Shown here one piece after another: positions 1-12,435 of a stretch of DNA of 64,000 bases. The DNA is from Aspidapion aeneum (Eukaryota > Arthropoda > Insecta > Coleoptera > Brentidae): positions 83,918,674-83,982,673 of the forward strand of contig OY755039.1 of the NCBI GenBank assembly GCA_963576565.1, in the 5' to 3' direction. Both the position numbers and the translations under genes were made by a program. Position 1 is the stretch's first letter; the number at the start of each line of letters is the position of its first letter. The notes below the pieces were generated by a model, which was not told the DNA's origin, did no database searches, and was given only the letters and a program-made list of their open reading frames with translations.

Positions 1-1
1 C

Positions 2-85
<84 letters not shown>

Positions 86-195
86 GGCGAGACAAAAAAA
101 GTTTCAAAATAATGTTAAACGCAAAGATATATCAAAATTTTTGAAATTGGAGCAACTTTTTTTTTCTCGAAAAAATTAGGATCACCATAGCTACT
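1..195 (+). repeat. CAGA-microsatellite repeat family, copy A
   Basis: A run of CAGA units fills positions 1-85 and is cut by the window edge. It is followed by a conserved non-repetitive tail (GGCGAGACAAAAAAAGTTTC, then AAACGCAAAGATATAT) ending near ATTAGGATCACCATAG. The same tail follows a CAGA run at 10.5 kb and 58.9 kb, and its reverse complement lies at 21.1 kb, so this is one dispersed family and not an isolated microsatellite. No coding capacity is seen. The class is unknown; it may be the 3' end of a longer element. Confidence 0.85.
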
Positions 196-933
196 ACTAA
201 CTAAAATATTTGCATACATTTTTGATGAATAAGATTGCCGTCTTCGAGACGTGACGTCTGGCAAAGTGTGACTGAAATATCACGTCTCTAGTTACGGGTT
301 AACGTTATCACCAGCAAGCTCAATGCCCAAGGCAAAGCAGAGGAGCATGAAGTAAACACCAAAAATGACCAACTCAAACAATAGGCAAAATAACGGGTTT
401 TTACTAGTGTACGCCTTCCGTCCCAAAATATCCCTTTAATTCTGGGGAAACCAAAAAAAAAAGTTACCAAACAAAAATATTTTAAGAAGAAAATCCCAAT
501 TTTGGCCGAACCCAAAACAAAGCGTACACGGAATATTGTTTTCGTCTCACGTTGATTTGACATGTCGAACTCAACACTAGAATTCAACATCTCAAAAGCG
601 ACAGTACACTCCTGAACTACGCAGTAGGTTTCAAGCAATGCGATATGGGGGTCGTTAGAAACCAAATGGCCAAGAGCATCGATCAGCAAATATTTATCGG
701 GATGGATTTTTTTGTAGTGATAACGAGAATAAATAAGATCGTCATTTAAAAAGTTAAAACCAAAGGGACTACACAAATTATATTAAGCGGCTATAAACAA
801 GCGAATGAACCTCACAGTAGTGTAAGCTAAAACAAAAGAAATTGGCTGCTATAAGCAAAAAAACAAAGTGAAGATTTTAGGATATAGGACATACCTTAAG
901 TATAGAGATATACACGATCTACTTTTTGACTTG
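196..933. other. No recognisable gene
   Basis: AT-rich sequence. The minus strand is open for 162 codons (288-776), but the translation has no motif I recognise, and open frames of this length can arise by chance here. I see no repeat unit or terminal structure. It may be the remnant of an older element. Confidence 0.5.
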
Positions 934-1092
934 TCTTGATCCCCAATTTCACTTCTTGCCGCGCACTTATATTTGCCTCTCTCTCTCTAGTAGAAAAAGA
1001 TGGAAATATAAATTGTATTTTTATCTCTTTCTATTAAAGAAAAATGGAAATAGTACTGAGTGGCAAGAAGTGAAACTGTCGATCAGGCCTTA
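934..1092. mobile_element. Small palindromic MITE-like element
   Basis: Imperfect inverted ends face each other: TTTCACTTCTTGCC near 947-960 and its complement GGCAAGAAGTGAAA near 1061-1074, with further matching outside (CTTGAT and ATCAGG). The inner parts are also partly complementary (AAAAAGATGGAAATA against TATTTTTATCTCTTTC). The 160-bp length and hairpin form fit a MITE. I could not define a target duplication, so the superfamily is open. Confidence 0.5.
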
Positions 1093-1890
1093 AGCTGAAC
1101 TTTTTTTTTGATGTTCACGTTATGTTACGTCCGTCGGTCATTGTCTTTAAAAAGGTGAAGTCGGAATGACGGAATTTTTTTTGAAAATAAATCCATGATT
1201 GAGATTTTTATTTTACCCTATTTTTTTGATATGTATGAAATCCTTAATTTATCTGAGCCTCTTCATTAAATCAAACAAAAATTTAAGTTTAAGCTAAAAA
1301 GAATTTGTTTATTTTGATGTATATTCCGTATACTTTTTAAACTTTATCTAGTTAAATTCATGTATTAACACAAATTTTTACAACAACAAAAAAATTTGTG
1401 GTACTTTTATTTAGATTTTTTGAATTTTAAATGGACTTTATTGTAAAACTCATTAAATACTCGAGAAAGTTTTACAACAAACAAATCAACAAATGCCATA
1501 AAATGTGCGGTGTATGGGGTATTTGGTATAACGATAAATTTAAATTCAAAATAAAGAATAAATCTCAAATATTTTAACTTTTGAGTCACTTTTTCCTCGC
1601 AAAAATTTGGAGGAATATATATCGAAATGCTTTCTGAGAATATTCCATCGAAATTTTACGAAAATTTGTAGTGCCATTTTAAAAATATCACAAAAAAATC
1701 TATCTCCTCCCATAAGACCCAATGTAAAAATAAGCCAGCTGATTTTTTCAGAGACGTGGCCTTTATATATTTGTTGGCGTTGTATAGAGTAAAGGAGGAG
1801 ACAGCGTTTTTATATTGATTTGGGTCCTTCATGTAAATTTAGTATATTTTATCAGCTCTTTTAGTAGCAATAAGCAGCACAGCTTAGGAC
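1093..1890. other. No recognisable gene
   Basis: Strongly AT-rich spacer. Short open frames exist on both strands, but none shows a motif or codon pattern of a real gene. No terminal repeats or tandem units were noticed. Confidence 0.5.
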
Positions 1891-1999
1891 CACCAATTAG
1901 TGATGGGCATTTCGAAACATTTTACTGTTTCGAAGTATTCGTTCGATCGCAGTTCGGTACGGTTGTATTGCATCGTACCTGCATAATAGTACTAACGAG

Positions 2000-4900
2000 G
2001 TCAAAGTCGAAGTTTGTTTTGTTTATAATAAACCTCGCGCGTGAGAAATCTGTGTTAAAAATCTATAAACAATGTGTATTATAAATAATATATCATGTTT
2101 AAAATCAAAAAAAGTGTACCATCACCTGTGAAGCTTGTTTTAAAAATTAGCGAAAAGCCCAAACAAAATCAAGAAAAAATGGATAATGCCGAATTATTTC
2201 AGGATAGCCATGCTAGAACACAAAATAATAAAGAAGTTTTATATAGCGAATGGAAAAAATACCAAAACGGAAAAAATTCACTTAGTGTACAAGTGGATTA
2301 TCTCCGAAGTCAACTGGAAAGTATGCAAAGAAAATTTGCAGATTTAAAAACAAAAGCCACTAAAAAAGAAGAGTCTGACATGGACTACATTACTGATGAG
2401 GACGATCTGGCAAGAGAAACTGAGTGGATCAGACAAAAAGGAAAAGGTTGAAAAAAACGTCGAATGGATACTTCACTCTCACCATCACAACAAAGCTCGG
2501 GCACTGGAGAGCCCTCCAATAAAACACAAAATGAAGAACCCCCTACTAAGGTTAAAAAAGCTCCTTTCCTCCACCGATTATGGTAAATGGCGTAAATAAT
2601 TTTAATGATATTTATGAAAAATTAAATATCATACAAGGAGTTAAAATAAAAGTTTTAAATAACGAAAATATTAAAATAAATGTACAAGACGCAGACAGCT
2701 ATTGGCTGGTTACTAAAATGCTTAATGAAATAAAGCATCAATGGCACTCATACGAAAACAAACAAATAAGGCCAATTAGAGAAATAGCGAATAGGCTACA
2801 CTTCTCATGTGACCCACAAAAAATTGTAGCTGATCTACAAAAACAAGGTTTTAAGGCACTGGAGGCCAGCAACAAACTTAAATGGAGAACAAGACAACCT
2901 CTTAACATGTTTATGCTTACATTTAGCCACGATGAAGATATCAACAAAATTTTTGAAATTTCCAGTAACCTTGGGATTGAAGTGGAAATAAAAGCACAAA
3001 AAACCTCAAAATTAGTCCCTCAATGCAAAAGATGTCAATCTTATGGACACACGCAAAAATATTGCGCTAAAGAACCACGTTGCGTAAAATGCACGGGGAA
3101 ACATCTTACTGTAAAATGCCCCAAACCAAAAGAATCTGAGCCAAAATGCATCCACTGTGGAGGCAAGCATCCTGCTAACTACAGAGGATGCCTTGTTGCT
3201 AAGGAAATACAAAAATTAAAAAATAAACCTAAGAAACCGAATCTCATACCAAACGTGAGTACAAATAGACAAAACCAACAGACAAGAAACACAGTCACAC
3301 AAACTAGAAAGTGACAATAACGGAGCTACCAATATGCCTCAAAATGGTCAGTAATCTTAGAATCCTAGCTTAGAATGCCAATGGTCTCTTGCAACATCAG
3401 CAACACTTGCAAGTTATTCTAGACATAGAAAAAATTGACGTCTGCCTTGTGTCAGAAACGCATTTCACTTACCAGTCTCACATTAAATTTAAAGGTTATA
3501 AAGTGTATCATACAACTCACCCTAGCAATACTGCACATGGGGGAAGTGCTGTAATAATTAAAGAAAATATATCACACTATGAGGAGATGGGATATAAAAC
3601 CATAGGGATTTAAGCTACATTAGTAAGTGTAAAAACCAAAACATATACATTAGTCATAAGTGCTGTCTATATACCAACAAGGCACTTACTAAAGAAAAAT
3701 CAATATCTTAATTTTCTCAGAAAATTAGGAAACCGTTTTATAATTGGAGGTGACTTTAATGCAAAAATACCTACTGGGGATCTGGACTGACGAATTCTAA
3801 AGGAAAAGAACTTTTGCAAGCTATTAGTGAATATCAATGTAAGCCGATATCAACTGGTAAGCCCACATACTATCCAACAGATCCAGAAAAAATTCCAGAT
3901 CTAATTGATTTTTTTTATAGTAAAAAATATATCTTTAAGTTTTGTAGATATAGAAGAAAGTTTTGATTTACACTCAGATCATTCACCTATTATTCTAACT
4001 CTTAGTAAAAACATAATAAAGAAAGAAGCAAATATCTCACTAGTTAATAAACTGACTGACTGGATTAGTTTTAAACAAAGTCGGTCAGAAAAAATAAACC
4101 TATCAGTACCATTGCAAACGCCAGAACAAATCGATAAAGAAGTTGAATATTTTGTTACAAATATTCAACAAGCAGCTTGGGAAAACAGTCCAAAACCAAA
4201 GAGAATTTTTAAGGGAAAAAAATTTCTGTAGGAAATTAGAGACCTTATATTGGAAAAAAGGAAACTAAGAAGAAAGTGGCAGCAAAGCCGTGATCCTCGG
4301 GACAAAACAAATCTCAACAACATGACGCAGCGCATTAGGCGAGAAATTCTAGTAATAAAAAATGAATCTATTAACCATTTTCTTAATGAACTTAGAGATG
4401 ATAAAAATACCGACTATTCCCTTTGGAAAGCAACCAAAGATTTTAAAAGACCAATTATCCTAATTCCACCCATACGAAAATCTAACAACCAGTGGGCAAG
4501 AAGCAACGAAGAAAAAGCAGATATTTTTGCAAGTCATTTAGAAAAAACATTTCAGCCCCACGAAGCACCAGATGAAAACTTTCATTTAAATGAACCCCAT
4601 CAAATCGAAGACCATATTAAGCTTACATCACCAAAAGAAATATTAACAGAAATCAAAAATATTAATTCGAAAAAAGCCCCAGGGTATGATCTTATTAACG
4701 GGGTAGTCATAAAACAACTCCCCAGAAAAGCTATCGTAAAACTATGCAACCCTATTAATGCGTCTTTTAGGCTTAGGTATGTACCTACACTGTGGAAAGT
4801 TGCAGAAGTTATCATGATTCCAAAACCGGGAAAACCACTCCATGACGTGTCATCTTACAGGCCAATATCTTTGCTGCCAATTATATCCAAGCTCTATGAA

Positions 4901-5960
4901 AAATTATTGCTTTAAAGAATAAAACCCATCATAGAAAGACATTCCATCTCATCAATTTGATTTTCGAGACAAGCATTCCACGATAGATCAAGTACACAGA
5001 ATTACTAATATAATAGAAAAAGCACTAGAAGAGGGAAAAGTTTGTTCTGCAGTTTTTCTAGATGTAGCACAAGCATTTGACAAATTGTGGCATGGTTTTA
5101 AACTAAAAAGGTTTCTGCCAAAACAATATTCGGATATTTTGGAATCATACATATCTGATAGACATTTAAGAGTAAACAGGAAGACTCATACTCAAGAGAA
5201 ATTTAAGCAGGCGTGCCCCAGGGTAGCGTACTAGGCCCATATCTATACTTAATATTCACTTGTGATATCCCAAAGCCAGAAAATTACCACTTAGCAACAT
5301 TTGCCGATGATACTGGTTTATTGACGGTAGAAGACTCTATTGAAAAATGCATAGAAAAACTTCAGGATGCAGTAACCCAAGTTCACAGTTGGACCACAAA
5401 GTGGCGAATGAAATTAAATGAAACCAAATCAATTCATGTTGATTTTACAAACAAAAATATAAATCACATACAAATTACAATTAACAACATTCCCGTACCA
5501 AATTCAAATCAGACAAAATATCTAGGTATGACACTTGATGCCAAATTGCGCTGGAAAGCACATGTTAAGAAAAAAAAGAAGAACTTGAGATAAGGTATAG
5601 ATAAATGAACTGGCTAATTGGAAGGAAGTCCAATTTAACAATTCAGAATAAGTTACTGCTTTATAGACAAATACTGAAACCAGTATGGACATATGGTATT
5701 CAACTATGGGGTTGTGCTAAAGAGAGTAACATTCTAGTTGTACAGAGATTTCAAAATAAAGTATTAAGAAACATTGTGAATGCACCTTGGTACGTTCGAA
5801 ATAGTGACCTTCATCGAGATCTAAAAATCGAAACTGTAGCAGAGACTATAAAAAAGTACGCAAAAAGCCATGAAGATAGACTCCATCGGCATGTGAATGT
5901 GGAAGCAATTCAGCTTCTAGACAATACTATGCTAGTTCGAAGACTCAGGGGCCATCACGA
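2000..5960 (+). mobile_element. Jockey-type non-LTR retrotransposon, degenerate
   Basis: The two-ORF structure is typical of the Jockey clade. A Gag-like ORF1 with three CCHC knuckles is followed about 30 bp later by ORF2 with an APE-type endonuclease, a reverse transcriptase with FADD, and a C-terminal region. Both ORFs carry stops and frameshifts, so it is dead. The 5' end is placed loosely between the last GC-poor spacer and the ORF1 start. The 3' end is placed near 5950 because the protein stops resembling a Jockey C terminus there and the DNA becomes GC-rich. No poly(A) tail is visible. Clade assignment is from memory of family features. Confidence 0.85.
2095..3314 (+). pseudogene. Jockey ORF1 (Gag-like, zinc knuckle)
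   Basis: Encodes the nucleic-acid-binding protein that packages the element RNA. The first part (2095-2451) starts with ATG and is rich in Lys and Glu, with a likely coiled coil (VDYLRSQLESMQRKFADLK). A TGA at 2449-2451 interrupts the frame, which otherwise stays open to about 2580, where a frame change leads into the main part (2580-3314). That part holds a domain like those preceding Jockey zinc fingers, then three knuckles: CKRCQSYGHTQKYC, CVKCTGKHLTVKC and CIHCGGKHPANYRGC. It ends in a basic, Asn/Gln-rich tail. One nonsense change and one frameshift make it non-functional. Confidence 0.85.
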
Positions 5961-6111
5961 AACAACGGAACTGAACGCACACTGCAAAAATATCACGAAC
6001 GCCAACCGCACGGTCAGTCAGCTCGGCCCGGCTGTATCCGGTTTCTTTCGAGTGATTCCGGATTTGGTTATCGATCGCTCTCGGCAACGATACATGCAGC
6101 AGAATAGTTGA
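3344..6111 (+). pseudogene. Jockey ORF2 (endonuclease-reverse transcriptase)
   Basis: Would nick the target and copy the RNA into DNA there. The ATG at 3344 lies 30 bp after the ORF1 stop. The endonuclease shows VSETHF (acidic catalytic residue) near 3450, GGDFNAK near 3749 and SDHSP near 3977. The reverse transcriptase shows SSYRPISLLPIISKLYEK (about 4850), FLDVAQAFDKLWH (5057-5095), PQGSVLGP (5215) and the catalytic FADD (about 5300). The C-terminal part is 5605 to about 5945. Stops at 3371, 3611, 4229, 4913 and 5591, plus frameshifts near 3785, 4950, 5205 and 5590, destroy it. The last 50 codons up to 6111 read into GC-rich sequence that does not look like the element. Confidence 0.88.
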
Positions 6112-6240
6112 GCTTGGGCTCGCCGGGCCCGGGACTAGGGTTACGGAGATCGATGTGTCGAAACACAGGCAATGTGGTGTTTCGAAACAGTGAGACACGG
6201 CACTGTTCCGAAACAATGTATCGAATCATCTAATCAGGGG
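5960..6240. other. GC-rich flank with hAT-like terminal words
   Basis: A local GC-rich island (GCTCGGCCCGGC, CGCCGGGCCCGGGA) ends in TTTCGAAACAGTGAG and GTATCGAATCATC. Before the Jockey element, near 1901-1935, the words GTGATGGGCATTTCGAAAC and GTTTCGAA occur in roughly inverted relation to these. This could be an old hAT-type element interrupted by the Jockey insertion. The ends are too diverged for a firm call. Confidence 0.3.
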
Positions 6241-6887
6241 CCATGTCTACCACCAATAGTCGTTACTAAGAATTTTGTTTTTACTTGGTCGTGCGTTTGA
6301 GAGGGAGCTCTGTGTATGGCATATAATGAGCGTGTAAGGGTATTGAAATAACACTTTTATGGGAAAATTTAAAACTTTTCCATAATAACTGGAACGGTTT
6401 AATATGCTTTTTAAAGGTCTACAAATGTAACTATGTCTCTATATTTCTGGCACTCCTTTTCTCAGTTGCTTGTTTAAGACAAAAAACATTACCACTACAA
6501 GATCCGCCGGCACGAAACCCACTTTGCTTTTCTTCTTGTTCATAAAAATCACTCTCTATTAGATCTCTACACGTGTTTCTGAAAGATATAAAGCATCGTA
6601 ATTCTATATGGTGCGTAAAACCATCAAACCTCAATCATAAGGAAAAGAAATCACCTCCAAGCAAAAAACACGACCGCCGTAATTGACCCTAATCGGTCCC
6701 AAGTCTTCTGTGTGATCTATGACATTTATTATCAATCATGTCCTGGCTAATAGCCTCAAAAACCTTTCAGAATAAAACCTTTTGTGTACAGTATGTGAAA
6801 TACTACTTCAAAGATTTTCTCCAGTAAACAAACCTGTATAGTTCGTTATTTTTCATGTATTGTCCAATCAGTATAAAATGAGGCGCA
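6241..6887. other. No recognisable gene
   Basis: AT-rich sequence between the degraded 5' cluster and the first clean hAT element. The minus strand is open for 67 codons (6431-6634), but no motif is seen. No tandem or inverted structure was noticed. Confidence 0.45.
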
Positions 6888-6895
6888 AAAGGGAT

Positions 6896-7257
6896 CAGTG
6901 GCGGATCCAGGGGGGGGTTACTAGGGGTACTTGCTCCCCCAAACCCCCCCCCCCCCCCCCCCGACAATTTTTCGAATATACAAAAAATGTGTAAAAAGTA
7001 AGGTTTTTGTTAATTGCGGCGCATGAGAGTGTCTATTGTTATTATCATCGAAATTACAACCACTTTTATTAATAAATTATCCTAAATTTGTAGCCTAAAC
7101 TTGCAAAACATTTTAGATATATGTAAGATATTGTAATTTTTAGTTCTGACTAATTTAATAAAATGCTGCTTAAAAAAATATAAACCGTTCTTTACCAACA
7201 GAGAATGTCACCTAAAGTGCCCCCTCCCCCCGAGAAGCACCTCTGGATCCGCCCTTG
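6896..7257 (+). mobile_element. hAT-type MITE, copy 1
   Basis: Begins CAGTGGCGGATCCAGGGGG and ends with the near-complement GGATCCGCCCTTG. It is flanked by AAAGGGAT (6888-6895) and AAAGGAAT (7258-7265), an 8-bp target duplication with one mismatch, as expected for hAT. At 362 bp it is non-coding. It differs from copies at 7916 and 15871 by a poly-C tract at about 6944-6962 and an internal segment (about 7065-7150). The shared interior word GGCGCATGA.AGTGTCTATT confirms one family. Confidence 0.9.
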
Positions 7258-7265
7258 AAAGGAAT

Positions 7266-7907
7266 GGGGCTTTAATTAGGGTTATCTTTCTATGTCAAGT
7301 GATGTGCTATAATTTTTTAATTCATCATTCTTAGGTATTAATTTTATATTTTACTCCTCCTCCTTTTTTGCTGAAAAACGCCACACCTTATTTTTCTTAA
7401 AAAGAAATATTTTTTCAAAACTTTTATACTAATTATATTATATAGGTACCTATCTATTTTATTAGGTTGATAGGAGCGAATCTATAAACCTGAAAAAATA
7501 CTAATAAAAATTGCAAAATTCCAAAATCATTTGTTATACCTTTAAAATTGGAACTCCACACAGTTTTAATGAAAAATTGGAAAAGAGTAAATGATACGGC
7601 ACTGTTTCTTTTTTTTTGTCTAGAATGTGTATGAAACGTGCCTAGTCATCTTGTTTGAGCCCAGCGATAACAATAAAAGTGTCTGAAATGTGAACGAGCC
7701 GGATTTGAGTTGAGCTAACGGTAACAATAGAAACCCAATATGGTGTTAATTATTAACGAGCTGATATCGATTTAGTTAAACGTACCAGACGAGTACTATT
7801 TTTTCTTGTAATATTAAAACTTTGTTCATGGTAAACTCGCTATAAATGAAGACGATCCAGTAAGACCAAAGTACTGTAAACAGTTGAGCCATCTCTTTTG
7901 CGTCTTA
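7266..7907. other. No recognisable gene
   Basis: AT-rich spacer between two copies of the same hAT family. Nothing coding or repetitive was recognised. Confidence 0.45.
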
Positions 7908-7915
7908 TTTTATTC

Positions 7916-8190
7916 CAGTGGCGGATCCCGGGGTGGGGCACTAGGGGCACTTGCTCCCCCCCGAGAATTTTTTGAGTATACAAAAAATGAGTAAAAAGTA
8001 ATGTTTTTGCTAATAAAAATTCAAAATTTTTGCTTGCGGCGCATGAAAGTGTCTATTGTTATTATCATCGAAATTACAACCACTGATTAATTCAATAAAA
8101 TGCTGCTTAAAAAAATATATACCGTTTTTTACCAACAGAGAATGTCACCTAAAGTGCCCTCCCCGAGAAGCACCGGTGGGTCCGCCCTTG
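7916..8190 (+). mobile_element. hAT-type MITE, copy 2
   Basis: Same family as the element at 6896: starts CAGTGGCGGATCCCGGGGTG and ends GGGTCCGCCCTTG. The flanks TTTTATTC (7908-7915) and TTTTATTC (8191-8198) are an exact 8-bp target duplication. It is 275 bp, close to the copy at 15871 in length, and has no coding capacity. It would need a hAT transposase in trans. Confidence 0.93.
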
Positions 8191-8198
8191 TTTTATTC

Positions 8199-10427
8199 TG
8201 ACCGGACAGTAAAACATACTACTTTGGTTTAATACTATTATAATTCTGGTCATATATATATATATAGAAGAACCTAAGCTTTTCTTTGAAATTGCTTGAG
8301 TCTACATGAAATAGATCGTTAAACAAAAATACTTTATATACTTTTGTTCAAGTCAAAGAAAAACAAATCATTCAGCGCGTCGCTGTCAGCTCTTTTCTCA
8401 GGTTGCAATGGCATTCGCAGAAATAAATGTTGGGAGGGGGCTTGAGCGTGGATCGATACCCAGAGATGGATCCTGGGGAGCTTAATCCAGATTTTTGGGG
8501 AAAATCATGTTTTAGGGGTCAAAGACCAGTGGATCTGGGAGGGCGTCGGCCCCAGGTAAGCAATATTATATTTTAATTTGATTTTTACCTTCCTAACCTG
8601 CGCAGCAATGGCCTGAAAAAGTATTATTTTTGACAAAAATTTTCTTTTTCGGATTACGCCGAAAATGTGTTATTTGGGTTTATTTGGACCTATCTTAGCA
8701 ATATCGTGGTGTTGTCTGTCTGTGTGTTTAGGTGTGTGTGTTTGTTCATAACAGATATAGTTTTTATAATTTTATAAAAAGTAAAACGGTGATTAAATAT
8801 CCTCCCTTTCCCCTAAATGCCATTCGATATTTTAATTTTTGTCTAAAATATTTTCGAAAAATTGTCATTTGAAAAAAGCATCATTCATAATTTATGTTTT
8901 CCATCAAAAGGTTTTCAAAAAAAGTGTTTTCGAAAAACGGACAGTGACCCTATTAAATAATAGTAAATTTTTATCTGAATATATCTTTGAATCATAGCTT
9001 TTAAATTGGTGTTTCTTACTGCACAAATACGGCCCTTTATAATTCTCCTTATCAGCACTGCCAATAAAAAAAGCAGAAAACTGATCATCTACGAACAAAA
9101 AAATACTGGTTAGCACACGCTACTGAACTCCATGCGAATTAAATAGCACCTGAGAGCCCGGGAGCACCTCACTTGATAGCTTCTAAACCGAAATGACCGA
9201 CTGCGCAAAGATCGGCGCAAAGCTTTCCCGCTCAAAAAGTGTGTAAGCTGATTGTTAATTAGTTTGTGCTAATATACTATTATATTATTTATAAAAATTA
9301 CTTATAAAAAAAAATTATCTATAAAAAAGGTATTTTTTCTTGTACAAATCAAAAAAATTTGAATTTATTTTCATGAAGAGTACATAAAATTAGACACGAA
9401 ATTTATCCATTATGTTGGTTCCAATATACCTGACTTATCTAAGAATATAGCAGGTAGCCTAATTTAGGAATTTGAATATCGCTGTTTTGATATGTCGCCC
9501 TTTTGAATGTCGCCGTAATATCGCTCTTTTAAACCGGTGCCCAAGGAAAATAAAATATTGCTGGAAAGCAAACGTAACTTGCTTTAAGACAAATACTCTT
9601 TCTAGATTTAATGTAAATTTTTTTCGTCCACTGTTGGCTATTTTTTAAATTTTAAATTCTTTTTTAAATGATTTAGAAAAATATATTTAGCAATCTCTGC
9701 TGAGTTAGTAGATGTACTGCACCCTCAGTATCCAAGACCATTCCATTATAAGGCATTTATCACCGTCTAGTGTCGGGAGTTCAAACGCACATCTCTCTCT
9801 CTCCCCCTCCTCGATAATATGATAGATAAATCATTAAAGGCGAGAGAGAATCGCCACAAGACACGCCCTCTCTGGAAATGATATTTCACCTACCACCATA
9901 GATATTTCACGCTTTCAAGTCCCGTAATTCGTAGTTTATTCCTACTTGTCAGAGCCACCTATGGAAATTAAAAGTTAATGTAGCTTTTATTATATAAAAA
10001 TTATAATTTATAAAATTAACAATCCTGCAGGGTGTTATTTAATAATATGCTAATGTTTAAGTACTTGGGCAAATCTTGGGTTCAATTAAAATATTCTGCC
10101 AAAATAAGGCACTTATGCTCACACTAGGTATTATGGTTACAGAGTACGTGTGAGCCAATGTAACTAAAAACTTAAATGTATTTTATTTAACTCCAGACTC
10201 AATTACCTCGTTTGATACCGCACTAGCCATGTTTTGACTTAAACTCCAATTTTTTAAATCCACCACCATTAAAAAAAAAACTAAAATTTATTTTATTTAA
10301 CTCCAGGGTCAATTACCTTTTGTTTGATATCACTCAACATATTTTCACATAAACTCTAATTTTCTAAATATACCCCCACCCCTTTATTTGGCTTGTGTTT
10401 GGTGGATTTTATTCATTTTTAAATGGG
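8199..10427. other. Gene-free AT-rich stretch
   Basis: Contains a short TA run (about 8248-8265) and phrases such as TTTTCGAAAAATTGTCATTTG near 8850 that resemble the degenerate tract at 50.5-51.3 kb. There are two parallel blocks near 10180-10400 (TTTTATTTAACTCCAG twice, about 115 bp apart), suggesting an old local duplication. No gene is supported. Confidence 0.45.
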
Positions 10428-10672
10428 ACCATCTCTACCCTAGACCCAGTCTAGGTATCAAATTTCATTAAAATCGAGCAGGCTGTTTTTGAATTATGCG
10501 CGTTGGTCGTTACAGACAGACATACAGACAGACAGACATAGAGTCAGACAGACAGACAGACATAGAGTCAGACAGACAGACAGACAGACAGACGGCGCGA
10601 CAAAAAAGTCTCATAAATATCTGAAACGCAAAGATATATAAGATTTTTTGAAATCGGACTTTGTACCTGCCC
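10428..10672 (+). repeat. CAGA-microsatellite repeat family, copy B
   Basis: Shares with the 58.9-kb copy a leader (ATCAAATTTCATTAAAATCG, then TTATGCGCGTTGGTCGTTAC), followed by CAGA units at about 10512-10591 and the tail GACGGCGCGACAAAAAAGTC. Here the CAGA array is broken twice by CATAGAGT, which marks a higher-order duplication inside the microsatellite. No target duplication could be set. Confidence 0.85.
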
Positions 10673-11510
10673 TTAAATCCTGTGGAAGTGCTGATATAAG
10701 AGTATTATCTACAGGTTTTTCCGTAAATTTTTACCAAGTAACTTAAGAGTTTTTCGAATAGATACTAAAAGTTGAGTACTACGCTTTATGTCTTAATTTT
10801 CTTTGAAGAATTTGCGGGCCAAAATACCTAACCCTTTTGATAAAAGTCAAATTTTGATAGAAGGGATCTTAACAGCCTACATTTTTAGATTTTTGTTTCC
10901 TTCTTATTTTAAAAATATTTACAGCATTTTCAGATATAACGCATCAATAACATAAATAATGAATTTATCAGAGAAAGAAAGGAATATATGACAATTTTTG
11001 AATATCTTTTATTTTAAAAAAACAGTACATAAATATCGGCATAACTCTATAACAGGTCAATACGAACAGATAGTAAATCATAAAAATTTATAAAACCAAC
11101 CTTTTTTGCTCGAGAGAACAAGATATTAATTCAAAAAGAAAAGAGAAAATGTGATTTATGGTACCCAAAGAAAAAAGATATAAAATTTTAATGTTCTTTT
11201 AAAATGAGAAAACTTTTGTAAATATACTAAAATACATTTTTAATTCTCAAAATGTAAAATTTTTACTCAAAACCATAACCAATTTTATTAAGAGGAATTC
11301 CGAAGAAAATTTAACAAACCGTTAAAGAAGGGTCTTGCAGTAAACAATGTTACAGTCAACAAAAAACAAAATTTGTATATTGACGCGGGGGTTCTGAAAG
11401 GTTCTCTAGTTTAAACTTTCAAAATTATAGGATTACATTGGAATCCTACGCCCACTTCTTTTAATTTTTTAGGCGAGCAAAGCTGCTTTGCCAAACTAGA
11501 GTTCTAAAGC
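10673..11510. other. No recognisable gene
   Basis: AT-rich sequence with many short stops in all frames. No repeat structure or motif was recognised. Confidence 0.45.
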
Positions 11511-11518
11511 GTCATGTG

Positions 11519-12435
11519 CAGTGGCGGTTATTCAATAAGGGCTGCGGGGCTGCAGCACCGGCCAATTTTGAGTACAGTAATATATTTTTTTAGTACAGAA
11601 TTTTTTTGTCCTTTTTTTTACTAATTAGGAAGGCACATGACTACAACATTTGTATAATTAGTACGAGGGGCAAGCCTGTTGCTATTCGAGCACTTGTCTT
11701 GGTCTGGCGGGCGTTGTGCTTCGCCCTTCTCCGGTTATGCGCTGTGTAGATGCGCGGTGGATTTTGCCGGGGCTGTTAACCAAACTACCCGAGTAAAGAA
11801 CGGATGAATACAGATTGTACCACAAATTAAAAAGGATAGAACTATTTAACTGACGTCTCAGCTATACAAAATTTTAGAAAATCGGGGTAGTTTCCCGTTT
11901 GTAATAAGAACAGATGGGAACTGCAAATTTGTACCTAGTGGAGTGTTGACATAGTTTACGGCATAACGGTACTTTTATGAATGAATATTTATTTTAGTTT
12001 TTGCTAAAACAAAAGCATTTGTAATAATTAGTGCGGTGTGTGGTACAAAAAACTTTAATAAAACATGGAAACCACCGAAGATATAACCATTACTTTCCGG
12101 GATTTTAAAAGTTTACCTTTTTTTTAACGAAAAGTTAAAAATCAAACAAAAAGGTCGTCCTTTAAGGCCTATCTTTAAATTACGTAACGCTCAAGGGGGG
12201 GAGGGGGGTTAGGCTTTGTGTTACACTCAATGGTTTTTTAATGTGTTTTTTTTTCTTAAAAATGTGTTACGAGTGGGGGAGGGATCAAAAATCCTGAATT
12301 TTATATACGAATTACGTAATTTAAGGACGTTAATTCCACATATTGACGATTTGAACCATTTTCCGGATTTTTTAAAAATTATCTTATTTCCCACCTTGCA
12401 GAACCGCCACTTTTAAACCTCACGCGCCGCCACTG
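11519..12435 (+). mobile_element. hAT-type non-autonomous element, about 917 bp
   Basis: Starts CAGTGGCGGTTATTCAATAA and ends GCGCCGCCACTG. The 8-bp word GTCATGTG lies immediately before the start and again at 12436-12443, an exact hAT-type target duplication. The interior has a GC-rich stretch near 11640-11790 and G-run/T-run tracts. An open frame at 12216-12416 has no motif, so I do not call it a gene. It resembles the element at 20396 in beginning CAGTGGCGG and in carrying a GGGCTGC/GGGCTGCAG word, so the two may be distant relatives. Confidence 0.88.

Noticed and set aside
288..776. A 162-codon open frame on the minus strand
   Set aside because: No domain, no start context, atypical composition; AT-rich DNA can give frames of this size.
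8247..8266. A TA microsatellite of interest
   Set aside because: Fewer than ten units; too short to be notable in AT-rich DNA.
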